From an uncultured Bradyrhizobium sp. (GTDB lineage Bacteria; Pseudomonadota; Alphaproteobacteria; Rhizobiales; Xanthobacteraceae), in the NCBI RefSeq assembly GCF_936943645.1, contig NZ_CAKZJO010000085.1, forward strand, positions 62,001 to 126,000: a stretch of 64,000 nucleotides of DNA, read 5' to 3'. A program made the translations under genes and the position numbers. Below are positions 26,705-35,155 of the stretch, in pieces (position 1 is the first letter of the stretch; each line of letters starts with the position of its first letter). The notes beneath the pieces were generated by a model that saw only the letters and a program-made list of their open reading frames with translations, ran no database searches and was not told the DNA's origin.

Positions 26705-28129
26705 ATGACGGAGAGCCCTGTGACGCAGCTCGATCTCGCCATTCGCGGCGCTACCATCGTGACGGCCAGCGACGAGTTTCGCGCCGATATCGGAATTCGC
26801 GGCGGCCGCATCGTCAGCATCGCCGACCGCATCGAGGGCGCGGCCCGTGAGATCGACGCGACGGGGCTGCTGGCGCTGCCGGGCGGCATCGACAGCCACG
26901 TCCACATCTCGCAAGCCTCGGGCCCCGACGTCGTGATGGCCGACGATTTTGCCTCGGCGACGCGCGCGGCAGCGGCCGGCGGCAACACCATGGTGCTGCC
27001 CTTCGCGCTGCAGGAGAAGGGCACCTCGCTGCGCACTTGTGTCGAGAACTATTGCAAGCTCGCAGAGGGCGAGTGCTACATCGACACGGCATTCCACCTC
27101 ATCATCTCCGACCCGACCGCAATCGTGCTCGGGCAGGAGCTGCCGGCGCTGGTCAAGGACGGCTACACCTCGTTCAAGGTGTTCATGACCTATGACGACC
27201 TCGTGCTCAGCGACAAGCAGCTGCTCGAGGTGTTCGAGGTCGCGCGTCGCGAGGAGGCGCTGGTCATGGTTCATTGCGAGGGCTACGACGCCATCCGCTT
27301 CCTCACCAGCAAGCTCGAACGCGAGGGCCACATCGCGCCTTACTATCACGGCACCTCGCGGCCCCAGGCCGTCGAGCGTGAGGCGACGCATCGCGCCATC
27401 AGCCATGCCGAGGTGATCGGCGTTCCCATCATGATTGTGCACGTCTCCGGACGCGAGGCGATGGAGCAGGTGCGCTGGGCCCAGCAACGCGGATTGCCGG
27501 TGCACGCGGAAACTTGTCCGCAATATATCACGCTCACGGCCGACGACATGAAGGGCCTCAACATGGACATGTCGGGCGCCAAATACGTCTGCTCGCCGCC
27601 GCCGCGTGATGTCGAGAGCCAGCAGGCGATCTGGGAGGGCATCATGTCAGGCGTGTTCCAGACTTTCTCGTCCGATCACTGCCCGTTCCGCTACGATGAT
27701 CCCAAGGGCAAGCTGACGCCGAACGCCCGCACCTCGTTCCGCTGGGTGCCGAACGGCATTCCCGGCGTCGAGACGCGGCTGCCAATCCTGTTCTCAGAGG
27801 GCGTCTCGAAGGGACGCATCACCCTGCAAAGGTTCGTCGAGCTGACGGCGACCAATCACGCGAGGATCTACGGTCTCTATCCGAGCAAGGGCTCGATCGG
27901 CGTCGGCTTCGATGCCGATATCGTGTTGTGGGACCCCAGGCTGAAGAAGAAGATTCGGCAGGCCGATCTTCACCACGGCGCGGACTATACGCCCTGGGAA
28001 GGCTTTGATGTCACCGGCTGGCCCGTCACCACCATTGCCCGCGGCCGGGTCGTGTACGACCAGGGCAAGATCGTCGGCGACAAGGGCTCGGGCGAGGTGC
28101 TGAGCCGCGGCAAGTCGAGTCTGATCTGA
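26705..28129 (+). CDS. D-hydantoinase / dihydropyrimidinase (paralogue 2)
   Basis: Second cyclic amidohydrolase, 474 aa from ATG 26705. Metal ligands are conserved: His65 and His67 (IDSHVHIS), Lys158 (SFKVFMTYD), His190 (VHCEGYD), His246 (VHVSGRE) and Asp324 (SSDHCPF). Substrate-loop sequences differ clearly from the paralogue at 16658 (for example CEGYDAIRF against AENHGIISW), so the two probably accept different rings. The start is not settled: GTG 26720 has GGAGAG just four to five bases upstream (26710-26715), whereas ATG 26705 lacks a ribosome site. It is the last gene of the sigma-54-type operon from 21444. Confidence 0.94.
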   Translation: MTESPVTQLDLAIRGATIVTASDEFRADIGIRGGRIVSIADRIEGAAREIDATGLLALPGGIDSHVHISQASGPDVVMADDFASATRAAAAGGNTMVLPFALQEKGTSLRTCVENYCKLAEGECYIDTAFHLIISDPTAIVLGQELPALVKDGYTSFKVFMTYDDLVLSDKQLLEVFEVARREEALVMVHCEGYDAIRFLTSKLEREGHIAPYYHGTSRPQAVEREATHRAISHAEVIGVPIMIVHVSGREAMEQVRWAQQRGLPVHAETCPQYITLTADDMKGLNMDMSGAKYVCSPPPRDVESQQAIWEGIMSGVFQTFSSDHCPFRYDDPKGKLTPNARTSFRWVPNGIPGVETRLPILFSEGVSKGRITLQRFVELTATNHARIYGLYPSKGSIGVGFDADIVLWDPRLKKKIRQADLHHGADYTPWEGFDVTGWPVTTIARGRVVYDQGKIVGDKGSGEVLSRGKSSLI

Positions 28130-28172
28130 CCAGGCGCAGCTCGGGCGGCGCGTCGTCTGGCGGAGAACACGG

Positions 28173-29111
28173 TCAGGGCATGCGCGATTTTGCCAGGACG
28201 CAGTGGACGCCCTTGTTGCCGTCGACCATCTGAGTAACCCTGAGATCTGCGGCGATCGAGCACAGCGTATAGGCGTCCTGCGCGCTGAGGCCGCTCCTCT
28301 CGCGGATCAGCGCGATCATGTCGCGCAGCGCCGCCTTGGCCGCGTCGTCGAGGTCTTCATCGAATCCCATCGTGATCCAGTCGACCGCGGTTTCCGCGCG
28401 TGGGGAGGCGAGGCGAAGATCTCGCCGGACGTGGAACTCGAAGGTGCCGGTGAGCGCGGCCTCGATCGCCGTCAGGCAGACCTCGCCATCGCCCTGCAGC
28501 GCATGGCCGTCGCCGGCGGAGAACAGCGCGCCCGGCACGAAGACGGGAAAATAGAGCGTGCTGCCAGCGCCGAGTTCCTTGTTGTCCATGTTGCCACCGA
28601 ACGCCCGCGGCTCTTTCGAGGACAGCCGGCCCCAGGCGAGCGGCGGCGCGACGCCGAAATTGCCAAAAAAGAGCGACAGCGGCAGCTCCTGCCCCCACGG
28701 GAGCTTTGCGACATTGCGCGCGCGGTCGAGCGGAATGTGGATGCGGCGGAACTCCGGGAAATCCTCCGGCAGCGTGCCGAGCATCGGCACCTGGAGGTTC
28801 CAGCCCCAATTGCAGCGTAGTTCGATACTCAGCACACGCACTTCCAGCACGTCGCCGGGTTCAGTGCCCTCGACGTGGATCGGCCCGGTGAGCAAATGCG
28901 GCCCCGGACCGCGAAACGTGCTTGCCAGCACCTCGGCATGTCCCGGAACGACCTCGAAGCCGAGTGACGCATCGGGCAGATCGTCCGGCTCGCCCGACAG
29001 CGTCTCGATGGTGACCCGGTCTCCGGATGCGATCCGGAGCACCGGCTTCAGTCGTCCGTCCCAGAGTCCCCACTGGACGTTTCCGGGTGTGGAGCGCAGG
29101 ACGTGGTCCAT
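28173..29111 (-). CDS. Acetamidase/formamidase family amidase
   Basis: A 312-aa metal-dependent amidase of the FmdA/AmdA family, releasing ammonia from formamide, acetamide or a related short amide. Recognisable parts are the N-terminal STPGNVQWGLWD, the Gly/Asp-rich DGHALQGDGEVCLTAIE, characteristic of the family, and HIEGTEPGDVLEV-type HVEGTEPGDVLEV. No signal peptide, so cytoplasmic. The start is ATG 29111, four bases after the permease stop; the open frame extends further upstream inside the permease gene. It forms a two-gene minus-strand operon with the NCS1 transporter, so the transported compound or its breakdown product is probably the amide donor. Confidence 0.9.
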   Translation of the reverse strand: MDHVLRSTPGNVQWGLWDGRLKPVLRIASGDRVTIETLSGEPDDLPDASLGFEVVPGHAEVLASTFRGPGPHLLTGPIHVEGTEPGDVLEVRVLSIELRCNWGWNLQVPMLGTLPEDFPEFRRIHIPLDRARNVAKLPWGQELPLSLFFGNFGVAPPLAWGRLSSKEPRAFGGNMDNKELGAGSTLYFPVFVPGALFSAGDGHALQGDGEVCLTAIEAALTGTFEFHVRRDLRLASPRAETAVDWITMGFDEDLDDAAKAALRDMIALIRERSGLSAQDAYTLCSIAADLRVTQMVDGNKGVHCVLAKSRMP

Positions 29112-29115
29112 GCCG

Positions 29116-30534
29116 TTACCTGCCTGCGCTGCTCGCGACGATCGAGGAGGACGAGGTCGCGAACTTGCCGAGCCCGAGATAGACCAGGCCCGCCACGCCA
29201 ATGCCGAACAGCCAGCTCAGATCGGCGCCGCCCAGGAAGTTGGTCGAGATCGGCCCCTGCAGCGCGCCGACGAGACCGTCCTCGACCAGCCAGCCCGCGA
29301 CGAGGCCGGCGAAGAACGCGATCATGCCGGCCCAGTTGATGTCGCCATAGGCGCTGGTCTCCGGCGAGCGATAGAGCTCGGCGACATCGATCTTGCCCTT
29401 CCGCTTGATGAAGAAGTCGGCCAGCACCACCCCGGCCCAGGGGCTCATCCACAACAGCAGGCTGATCATCCAGTTGTCGAACGCCTTCGCGAAAGACGGC
29501 GCGAAGATGAAGTACAGCGTGACCAGATAGCCGGCGACGCCGACGATGACGGTGAGCCAGAAGCGTGAGAGCTTCAGCCCCGCGCTCAGCGCCGCCAACG
29601 TCGCCGAATAGACGTTGAGGATGTTGGTGGCGATCGGGCCGTGCAGCACCATCAGGAGAACCAGGATGCTGACGGGCCCGCCAAATACCGCGCTCACCAT
29701 CTTGGCAGGATCGGTATCCAGCGTCGTCGAGGCGATGGTCGCGCCGAGAATGCCGAGCCAGACCGTCGGCACGAACATGCCGACATAGCTGTACCAGAAG
29801 ACAGATTTCGACGGCACGCTCTTCGGCACGAAGCGCGAATAGTCGGAGGCCCAGGTCACCCAGGAAATGCCCCAGCCGACCCCGATCGCGGTCGTCAGCA
29901 GCGTCAGCATCGCCAGATGCGCGCCGGGCGGCAGCGAGGTCGTCAGGCTCCAGTTGACGACGCCCGGGCGCGTCCATGCCAAGACGCTCATCAGCACCAT
30001 GATGGCGATGGTCGGCGGCACCGTGTACTTCTCGAAGGTGCGGATTGCATAGAAGCCGTAGATTCCGATCAGCACCTGCACCGCCATCACCAGCGTGATG
30101 ACGACGATCTCGATCGGCCATGTGTCGGGAACGCCGAATTGCCCGAGGATGCCCATCGAGACCTTGACCGGGAAGTACGTGTTGACCCCGATCCAGCCCA
30201 GCGTCATCAGGAACATCAGGATGCTCGGCAGGTAGGCCCCGCGGACCCCGAACGCGGAGCGGCTCAGCACCATCTGGTTGACGCCGGTCTTGTGTCCCAT
30301 CACCGTGAAAGTCGCGAAAATCGCGCAGCCGACGATGTTGCCGAGCACGATGACCGCGATCGTCTCCATCAGGCCAAGCTTGAGGATGATGCCGAGCGCG
30401 CCGAGCGCCCAGTTGACCGGCGCGATGTTGGCGCCGGCCCAGATCCACATCTGCTGCGGCCCGGTTGAATCCCGGTCCGCATCCGGAATTGGCTCGATGC
30501 TGTGAAGATCAGCGCGAAGCTCGGAATCCGTCAT
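29116..30534 (-). CDS. NCS1-family nucleobase:cation symporter (cytosine permease-like)
   Basis: Inner-membrane symporter with about 12 transmembrane helices, 472 aa. The NCS1 family takes up cytosine, uracil, allantoin, hydantoins and related rings; the benzyl-hydantoin transporter Mhp1 belongs here. Helix 1 region GANIAPVNWALGALG, helix 3 GVRGAYLPSILMFLMTLGWIGVNTYF and helix 6 GVGWGISWVTWASDYSRF fit the family. ATG 30534 is chosen over ATG 30546 because a GGGGG run precedes it by a few bases. A sigma-54-type promoter and a palindromic operator precede it. A hydantoin or pyrimidine substrate is an attractive inference from the island contents. Confidence 0.93.
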   Translation of the reverse strand: MTDSELRADLHSIEPIPDADRDSTGPQQMWIWAGANIAPVNWALGALGIILKLGLMETIAVIVLGNIVGCAIFATFTVMGHKTGVNQMVLSRSAFGVRGAYLPSILMFLMTLGWIGVNTYFPVKVSMGILGQFGVPDTWPIEIVVITLVMAVQVLIGIYGFYAIRTFEKYTVPPTIAIMVLMSVLAWTRPGVVNWSLTTSLPPGAHLAMLTLLTTAIGVGWGISWVTWASDYSRFVPKSVPSKSVFWYSYVGMFVPTVWLGILGATIASTTLDTDPAKMVSAVFGGPVSILVLLMVLHGPIATNILNVYSATLAALSAGLKLSRFWLTVIVGVAGYLVTLYFIFAPSFAKAFDNWMISLLLWMSPWAGVVLADFFIKRKGKIDVAELYRSPETSAYGDINWAGMIAFFAGLVAGWLVEDGLVGALQGPISTNFLGGADLSWLFGIGVAGLVYLGLGKFATSSSSIVASSAGR

Positions 30535-30548
30535 GACATCCCCCAATA

Positions 30549-30562
30549 CGAAGCACGCTTCG
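30549..30562. promoter_or_regulatory. Palindromic operator CGAAGCACGCTTCG before the NCS1 operon
   Basis: A 14-base palindrome (arms CGAAGC/GCTTCG, spacer AC) with a near-identical copy at 31416-31429. It covers about -1 to +13 of the predicted sigma-54 transcript. The MarR-type gene lies between the two copies, so this is most likely its binding site. Confidence 0.7.
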
Positions 30563-30571
30563 CATCATCGC

Positions 30572-30587
30572 AGCATAAATCGTGCCA
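30572..30587 (-). promoter_or_regulatory. Sigma-54 (-24/-12) promoter candidate of the NCS1/amidase operon
   Basis: On the minus strand reads TGGCAC-GATTT-ATGCT: a perfect -24 element, a -12 element with one change (ATGC for TTGC) and correct GG-N10-GC spacing. Predicted start is about 30561, 27 bases before ATG 30534 and inside the palindrome. Confidence 0.6.
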
Positions 30588-30823
30588 TCGGTTGCGGCCG
30601 GCCGGAGCAGGGCGCGCGCCGATGGCTGACGCAAGATGCGTCGCGCCGGATTGCCACTGAGTTTTCAAGCATTGATTGGCGTCACGTGCCGCCGCGTCGC
30701 CGCGCGCTCCAGGCCACGCTGGCCCGCGCCAACCCGCCGGTGCAAGGTCGAAGGTTGTTGCACGGGCGGGCAACGGTACGATGATAAATTGAGCAGCCCG
30801 ACTCAAAAGCGCGGCAGCTGCGT
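30588..30823. other. Intergenic stretch between the NCS1 promoter and the MarR stop
   Basis: About 236 bases on the 3' side of the MarR gene and upstream of the NCS1 promoter. Open frames here have no supported start or family resemblance. It would be the place for a sigma-54 activator to bind, but I see no clear dyad. Confidence 0.4.
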
Positions 30824-31333
30824 CTAGTCGAATAGGGCAGCGGCGCTGTCGCGACTGGGATTGCCAGCCACGATGCGCTGCATCATCTCGATGAACTGCG
30901 CCTGTTCCCGCTCGCTGAGATCTCCCAGCGTTGCGCGATGCGCCCGTCGCGCCGCGCCCTCGATCTTGACCAGCAAGGCAGCGCCGGCCGGCGTCAACCG
31001 GCACAGGCGTGCGCGGCGATCGTCCTTGTTGACTGCACGCTCGACCAGGTTTCGTGCTGCGAGACGCTTCAATGCGCCGGTCGTCGTGGTGCGGTCGAGG
31101 GCAATATCGGCCGCCAAAGTGGTCTGATCGGCGGTTTCGCGCACCGCCAACGCCGAGAGGAGGCTGTATTGCAGCGGCGTGACCTCGAACGCGCCGCAGG
31201 CTTCCTGAAACAGTGCAACGTGAATCTGGTGCAGCCGGCGGATCAGATATCCGGGTCGTTGCGACAAGGGCCAGGGGCGGTGCCGGCTCCCGCCGCGACG
31301 TGTCTTCGCCTGCCGCAATGCACACTCTCCCAA
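30824..31333 (-). CDS. MarR-family transcriptional regulator of the island
   Basis: A winged-helix MarR protein of about 169 aa. The core reads GYLIRRLHQIHVALFQEA, then TPLQYSLLSALAV, the recognition region AADIALDRTTTTGALKRLAARNLVERAVNKDDRRARLCRLT and a dimerisation helix at the C-terminus. The start is uncertain (TTG 31333 or a later codon). It is flanked by two operons whose promoters carry the same 14-base palindrome, so it is the likely repressor of both: NCS1/amidase to one side, metallohydrolase/molybdoenzyme/Liv to the other. The ligand is unknown; MarR proteins often release DNA on binding a pathway compound. Confidence 0.92.
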   Translation of the reverse strand: MGECALRQAKTRRGGSRHRPWPLSQRPGYLIRRLHQIHVALFQEACGAFEVTPLQYSLLSALAVRETADQTTLAADIALDRTTTTGALKRLAARNLVERAVNKDDRRARLCRLTPAGAALLVKIEGAARRAHRATLGDLSEREQAQFIEMMQRIVAGNPSRDSAAALFD

Positions 31334-31387
31334 TCCAGACCCTGCCGCGCTTAGCTCGATTCGAGTGCGTCCGCCACCGCCGGATCA

Positions 31388-31403
31388 TGGCACGAGGCTT
31401 GCT
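31388..31403 (+). promoter_or_regulatory. Sigma-54 (-24/-12) promoter of the metallohydrolase/molybdoenzyme/Liv operon
   Basis: TGGCAC-GAGGC-TTGCT is a full match to the RpoN consensus with GG-N10-GC spacing. Predicted start is about 31414, two bases before the palindrome at 31416. The leader to ATG 31475 is about 61 bases. Confidence 0.75.
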
Positions 31404-31415
31404 TCTGTCAAAATG

Positions 31416-31429
31416 CGAAGCATGCTTCG
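31416..31429. promoter_or_regulatory. Palindromic operator CGAAGCATGCTTCG before the metallohydrolase operon
   Basis: Perfect 14-base palindrome, identical to 30549-30562 except for one spacer base. It sits at about +3 to +16 of the predicted sigma-54 transcript, where a bound MarR dimer would block open-complex formation or clearance. Confidence 0.72.
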
Positions 31430-31474
31430 TAATTCGGGCGATGCCGTCGCTCGCTCAAGGAGAGGAGAGCGCCC

Positions 31475-32752
31475 ATGTCCGTTACTGCCAGCTTCGACCT
31501 TCTGCTGCGAGGCGGTCGCGTGATCTGTCCGGCCTCTGGTGTTGACGGCATCAAGGACGTCGCCATCCGCAACGGCAGGATTGCAGCCGTCGCGTCCGAC
31601 ATTCTGCCGACCAGCGCCAGGGAGGTCGTCGACGTCAGCGGCAAGCTGGTGCTACCCGGGCTGATCGACACCCATGCGCATGTCTATCAATATGTCTCCG
31701 GCCGCTTCGGCATGAATCCGGACATGGTCGGCGTGCAGTCGGGCGTGACGACGCTGGTCGATCAGGGTGGCCCGTCCTGCATGACGCTGCCCGGCTTTCG
31801 TCACTTCATCGCGGAGCCTGCGGCCTCACGAGTTTATGCCTTTCTGTCCGCCTACCTCGTCGGCGGCCTCGAAGGGCACTTCTATCCGCAGCTCTATAGT
31901 CCCGATGGCGTCGACATCGACGCCACGGTCAAGGCGGCGACGGCCAATCTCGACATCGTGCGCGGCATCAAGGCCCATGCCGAGATCGGCGGCTTCGCGC
32001 GCTGGGGCATCCGCGTCATCGAGATGGCGGCCGAGATCGGCAAGCGTGCCGACCTGCCGGTCTATGTGCATTTCGGCCAGCTCTGGGGCCTGCCCGAGAG
32101 CGGCGCCAATGGCGAGGATGCCGACACGATTCTTACGCGCGTGATTCCGCTGCTGCGCGAAGGCGATATTCTCGCCCATCCGTTCACGCGTCATCCCGGC
32201 GGCTTCGTCAACCGCGAGGGTGAGGTGCATCCGGTGATCCAGGCCGCACTCGACCGCGGCCTGAAGGTCGATGTCGGTCACGGCAGCCACTTCTCTTACC
32301 GGCTCGCCAAGAAGGCGATTGCCGCCGGCATCATTCCGACCACGCTCGGCGCCGATATTCATGGTTACAACACGCATGTGCCCGCGCCGGCCGGAACGCC
32401 CGACCAGCATGAGGACGAGGAGAATCATCCGTTCGCAGGCCAGGCAAAATTCAGCCTGGTGCAGGCGATGAGCTCGATGATGGCGCTCGGCCTGTCGCTG
32501 GAGCAGGTGGTGCCGATGGTCACCTCGAACCCTGCAAAGACGCTCGGCCGCAGCGCCGAGATCGGCGCGCTCAAGGTCGGCATGGATGCCGATGTCTCCG
32601 TGCTCAGCGAGCAGAACGGCCGCTTCGTCCTGAAGGACAACGAGAAGAACGAGGTGATCGCCGAGCGCTTGCTGCAGCCGGCCTTCTGCCTGCGTGCCGG
32701 CACGCGCTTCGACGCGGTCGCACCGATCCTGCCGCAGGCCGTCGCGGCGTAA
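31475..32752 (+). CDS. Amidohydrolase/deacetylase metallohydrolase (dihydroorotase-like)
   Basis: A 425-aa amidohydrolase-superfamily enzyme. Metal-site motifs are PGLIDTHAHVYQY (His67, His69), a Lys in IVRGIKAHAE as likely bridging residue, VYVHFGQLWG, ILAHPFTRHPGG and TTLGADIHGYN. This pattern fits the family annotated as amidohydrolase/deacetylase or dihydroorotase-like, some members of which act on N-acetyl amino acids or cyclic amides. The start is ATG 31475 after a strong AGGAGAGGAGAG ribosome site. It is first in the long operon ending with the Rieske gene. Hydrolysis of the ring product of the molybdoenzyme is a reasonable guess. Confidence 0.88.
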   Translation: MSVTASFDLLLRGGRVICPASGVDGIKDVAIRNGRIAAVASDILPTSAREVVDVSGKLVLPGLIDTHAHVYQYVSGRFGMNPDMVGVQSGVTTLVDQGGPSCMTLPGFRHFIAEPAASRVYAFLSAYLVGGLEGHFYPQLYSPDGVDIDATVKAATANLDIVRGIKAHAEIGGFARWGIRVIEMAAEIGKRADLPVYVHFGQLWGLPESGANGEDADTILTRVIPLLREGDILAHPFTRHPGGFVNREGEVHPVIQAALDRGLKVDVGHGSHFSYRLAKKAIAAGIIPTTLGADIHGYNTHVPAPAGTPDQHEDEENHPFAGQAKFSLVQAMSSMMALGLSLEQVVPMVTSNPAKTLGRSAEIGALKVGMDADVSVLSEQNGRFVLKDNEKNEVIAERLLQPAFCLRAGTRFDAVAPILPQAVAA

Positions 32753-32779
32753 GGCCAGGCGGTGAAGGAGGACGCCTTC

Positions 32780-35155
32780 GTGCGCAACGAGCGGGAATTT
32801 CCTTCTGGCAAGTCCGGGCAGGGCGTCGGTGCGCGCCTGCCGCGGAAGGAAGACGATCGCCTCATGCGTGGCCGCGGCCAGTACGTTGCGGACATCAGGC
32901 TCGCGGGCCTTCAGGACGTCGCCTTCGTGCGCAGCCCGATGGCCCATGCCCGCATCCGCGCCATCCACGTGCCCCAACGTTATCGCGATCGCGTGTTCAC
33001 CGCTGCGGACCTCGTTGGCATCAAGCCGATCCGCGCGGTGTCGGGTCTTCCCGGCTTCAAGATCTCGGAGCAGCCGGTGCTGGCGACCGGCAAGGTGCGC
33101 CAGGTCGGCGAGCTCGTCGCGATGTGCCTTGCGCCGACGCGCGCCGAGGCCGAGGACATCGCGGCTTCCGTGACGCTCGATCTGGAGGAGCTGCCCGCGG
33201 TCTACGACATGCTGAAGGCGCGCGAACCCGGCTCGGCGCTGGTGCACGAGCATTGGGGCGACAACGTCTTTCTCGAGACCAACTACGAGGTCGACATCTC
33301 CGCCGCGCTGGATGCGCCGATCAGGGTGACGCGCGAGATCTCGACTGCACGGCAATGCATGTCGCCGCTGGAGGGCCGCGGCGTGGTCGCGACCTTCGAT
33401 GCGCGGCTCGACCAGCTCACGCTGCATTCCGCGGCACAGATGCCGCACATCACCCGCAGCGGCCTTGCCGAATGCCTCGGCATGGAGGAGGGTCGGATCC
33501 GCGTGATCTCGCCGGATGTCGGCGGCGGCTTCGGCCACAAGGGCATCCTGCTGCCCGAGGAGGTCTGCCTGTCCTGGCTGACCATGCGCTGCGGCCATCC
33601 CGTGCGCTGGACCGAGGACCGCCGCGAGCATCTCGTCGCCAGCTCGAATTGCCGCGAGCATCATTACCGGATCACGGTCTATGCTGACAGCGACGGCACG
33701 CTGCGCGGTATCGATTGCGAGGCGACGGTGGATTCCGGCGCCTACTCGTCCTATCCGTTCTCGGCGTGCCTCGAAGCCGCGCAGGTCGCGAGCATCCTGC
33801 CCGGGCCCTACAAGATGCCGGCCTATCGCTGCCGCACCTTCTCGGTCGCCACCAACAAATGTCCGATCCTGCCGTATCGCGGTGTGGCGCGCACCGGCGT
33901 CTGCTTTGCGCTGGAGCTGATGCTCGATCTCGTGGCAGCCGAAGCCGGCCTCGAACCGGGCGAGGTGCGGCTGCGCAATCTGGTGCGCCCCGAGCAGATG
34001 CCGTTCGACAACATCACCAAGAAGCATTTCGACAGCGGCGATTATCCGGAAGCGATGCGCCGCGCGCTTGCCGCGATCGGAATCGAATCCATTCGCGCCA
34101 GGCAGAGTCAGGGCGAGGCCGACGGCCGCCGCATCGGCGTCGGCGTCTCCATCTATTGCGAGCAGGCGGCGCACGGCACGTCGGTTTATTCCGGCTGGGG
34201 CATCCCGATGGTGCCGGGCCACGAACAGGCCTCGGCCCGACTGACGCCGGACGGCGGCCTCGAATTGCGCGTCGGCGTGCATTCGCACGGGCAGGGCATG
34301 GAAACCACGCTTGCGCAGGTCGCCCATGAAATCCTTGGCGTGGATGTCGCCAAGATCCGCATCATCCTCGGCGACACCGCGATGACGCCCTATTCGACCG
34401 GCACCTGGGGCTCGCGCTCGATGGTGATGGCGGGCGGCGCGGTCGCAACCGCCTGCCGCGAGCTCGGCGAACGTGCCAGGCGCATCGGCGCAAAGCTGTT
34501 GCAGCACGATCCGGCCTCGGTGGTGCTGCAGGATGGCGAGGTGCGCGGCGTCAACGGCAGCGTCAGCATCCAGGCCATTGCCCACACCTGGTATCGCCGT
34601 CCGCAGGACCTGCCGGCCGATGTCGATCCCGGCGGGCTGGAGGTGACGCAAGGCTACAAGCCCGTGCGCGATAGCGGCACCTTCAGCTATGCCGCGCATG
34701 CGGCCGTGGTCGCGGTCGACCCTGATCTCGGCGAGGTGGAAATCCTCGACTATGTGATCGTCGAGGACGGCGGCGTGCTGGTCAATCCGCTCGTCGTCGA
34801 CGGCCAGATCTATGGCGGGCTCGCGCAAGGCATCGGCACCGCGCTCTACGAGGAGATGCCGTTCGACGCCTCCGGCCAGCCGCTGGCGACGACGCTCGCC
34901 GACTATCTGCTGCCGGGACCGACCGAGGTTCCGGCTGCGCGCCTCGATCACATGGAGACGCCGTCGCCCTATACGCAGTTTGGCGTCAAAGGCATCGGCG
35001 AGGGCGGAGCGATCGCTCCCCCGGCCGCGATCGCCAACGCCGTCAACGATGCCTTGCGCCCGATCGGTGTCGAGCTGATGCAGTCACCGATCACGCCGCA
35101 TCGTGTCGTCGAAGCCGTGCTCGCGGCGCGCGCAACTGAGAGAAGCGCAGCATGA
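32780..35155 (+). CDS. Xanthine dehydrogenase/CO dehydrogenase-family molybdopterin-binding large subunit
   Basis: Catalytic Mo-cofactor subunit of a three-part hydroxylase, 791 aa. It has the a/b-hammerhead domain early on (GQYVADIRLAGLQDVAFVRSPMAHARI), Mo-binding segments GGGFGHKG and PYRGVARTG, and the catalytic Glu in KGIGEGGAIAPP near the C-terminus. The CO-dehydrogenase active-site motif AYRCSFR is absent, so this is not a form-I CO dehydrogenase. Hydroxylation of a purine, pyrimidine, nicotinate-like or other N-heteroaromatic ring is more likely. GTG 32780 is chosen because AAGGAGG (32765-32771) lies eight bases before it; GTG 32762 is also in frame. The stop overlaps the FAD-subunit start (ATGA). 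Confidence 0.93.
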   Translation: MRNEREFPSGKSGQGVGARLPRKEDDRLMRGRGQYVADIRLAGLQDVAFVRSPMAHARIRAIHVPQRYRDRVFTAADLVGIKPIRAVSGLPGFKISEQPVLATGKVRQVGELVAMCLAPTRAEAEDIAASVTLDLEELPAVYDMLKAREPGSALVHEHWGDNVFLETNYEVDISAALDAPIRVTREISTARQCMSPLEGRGVVATFDARLDQLTLHSAAQMPHITRSGLAECLGMEEGRIRVISPDVGGGFGHKGILLPEEVCLSWLTMRCGHPVRWTEDRREHLVASSNCREHHYRITVYADSDGTLRGIDCEATVDSGAYSSYPFSACLEAAQVASILPGPYKMPAYRCRTFSVATNKCPILPYRGVARTGVCFALELMLDLVAAEAGLEPGEVRLRNLVRPEQMPFDNITKKHFDSGDYPEAMRRALAAIGIESIRARQSQGEADGRRIGVGVSIYCEQAAHGTSVYSGWGIPMVPGHEQASARLTPDGGLELRVGVHSHGQGMETTLAQVAHEILGVDVAKIRIILGDTAMTPYSTGTWGSRSMVMAGGAVATACRELGERARRIGAKLLQHDPASVVLQDGEVRGVNGSVSIQAIAHTWYRRPQDLPADVDPGGLEVTQGYKPVRDSGTFSYAAHAAVVAVDPDLGEVEILDYVIVEDGGVLVNPLVVDGQIYGGLAQGIGTALYEEMPFDASGQPLATTLADYLLPGPTEVPAARLDHMETPSPYTQFGVKGIGEGGAIAPPAAIANAVNDALRPIGVELMQSPITPHRVVEAVLAARATERSAA

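Noticed and set aside
31826..34951. A 1,041-codon open frame on the minus strand opposite the molybdoenzyme operon
   Set aside because: It is the mirror of real genes on the plus strand whose motifs and overlaps are unambiguous. Its product is Arg/His/Asp-rich without any domain; such frames are common in high-GC DNA.
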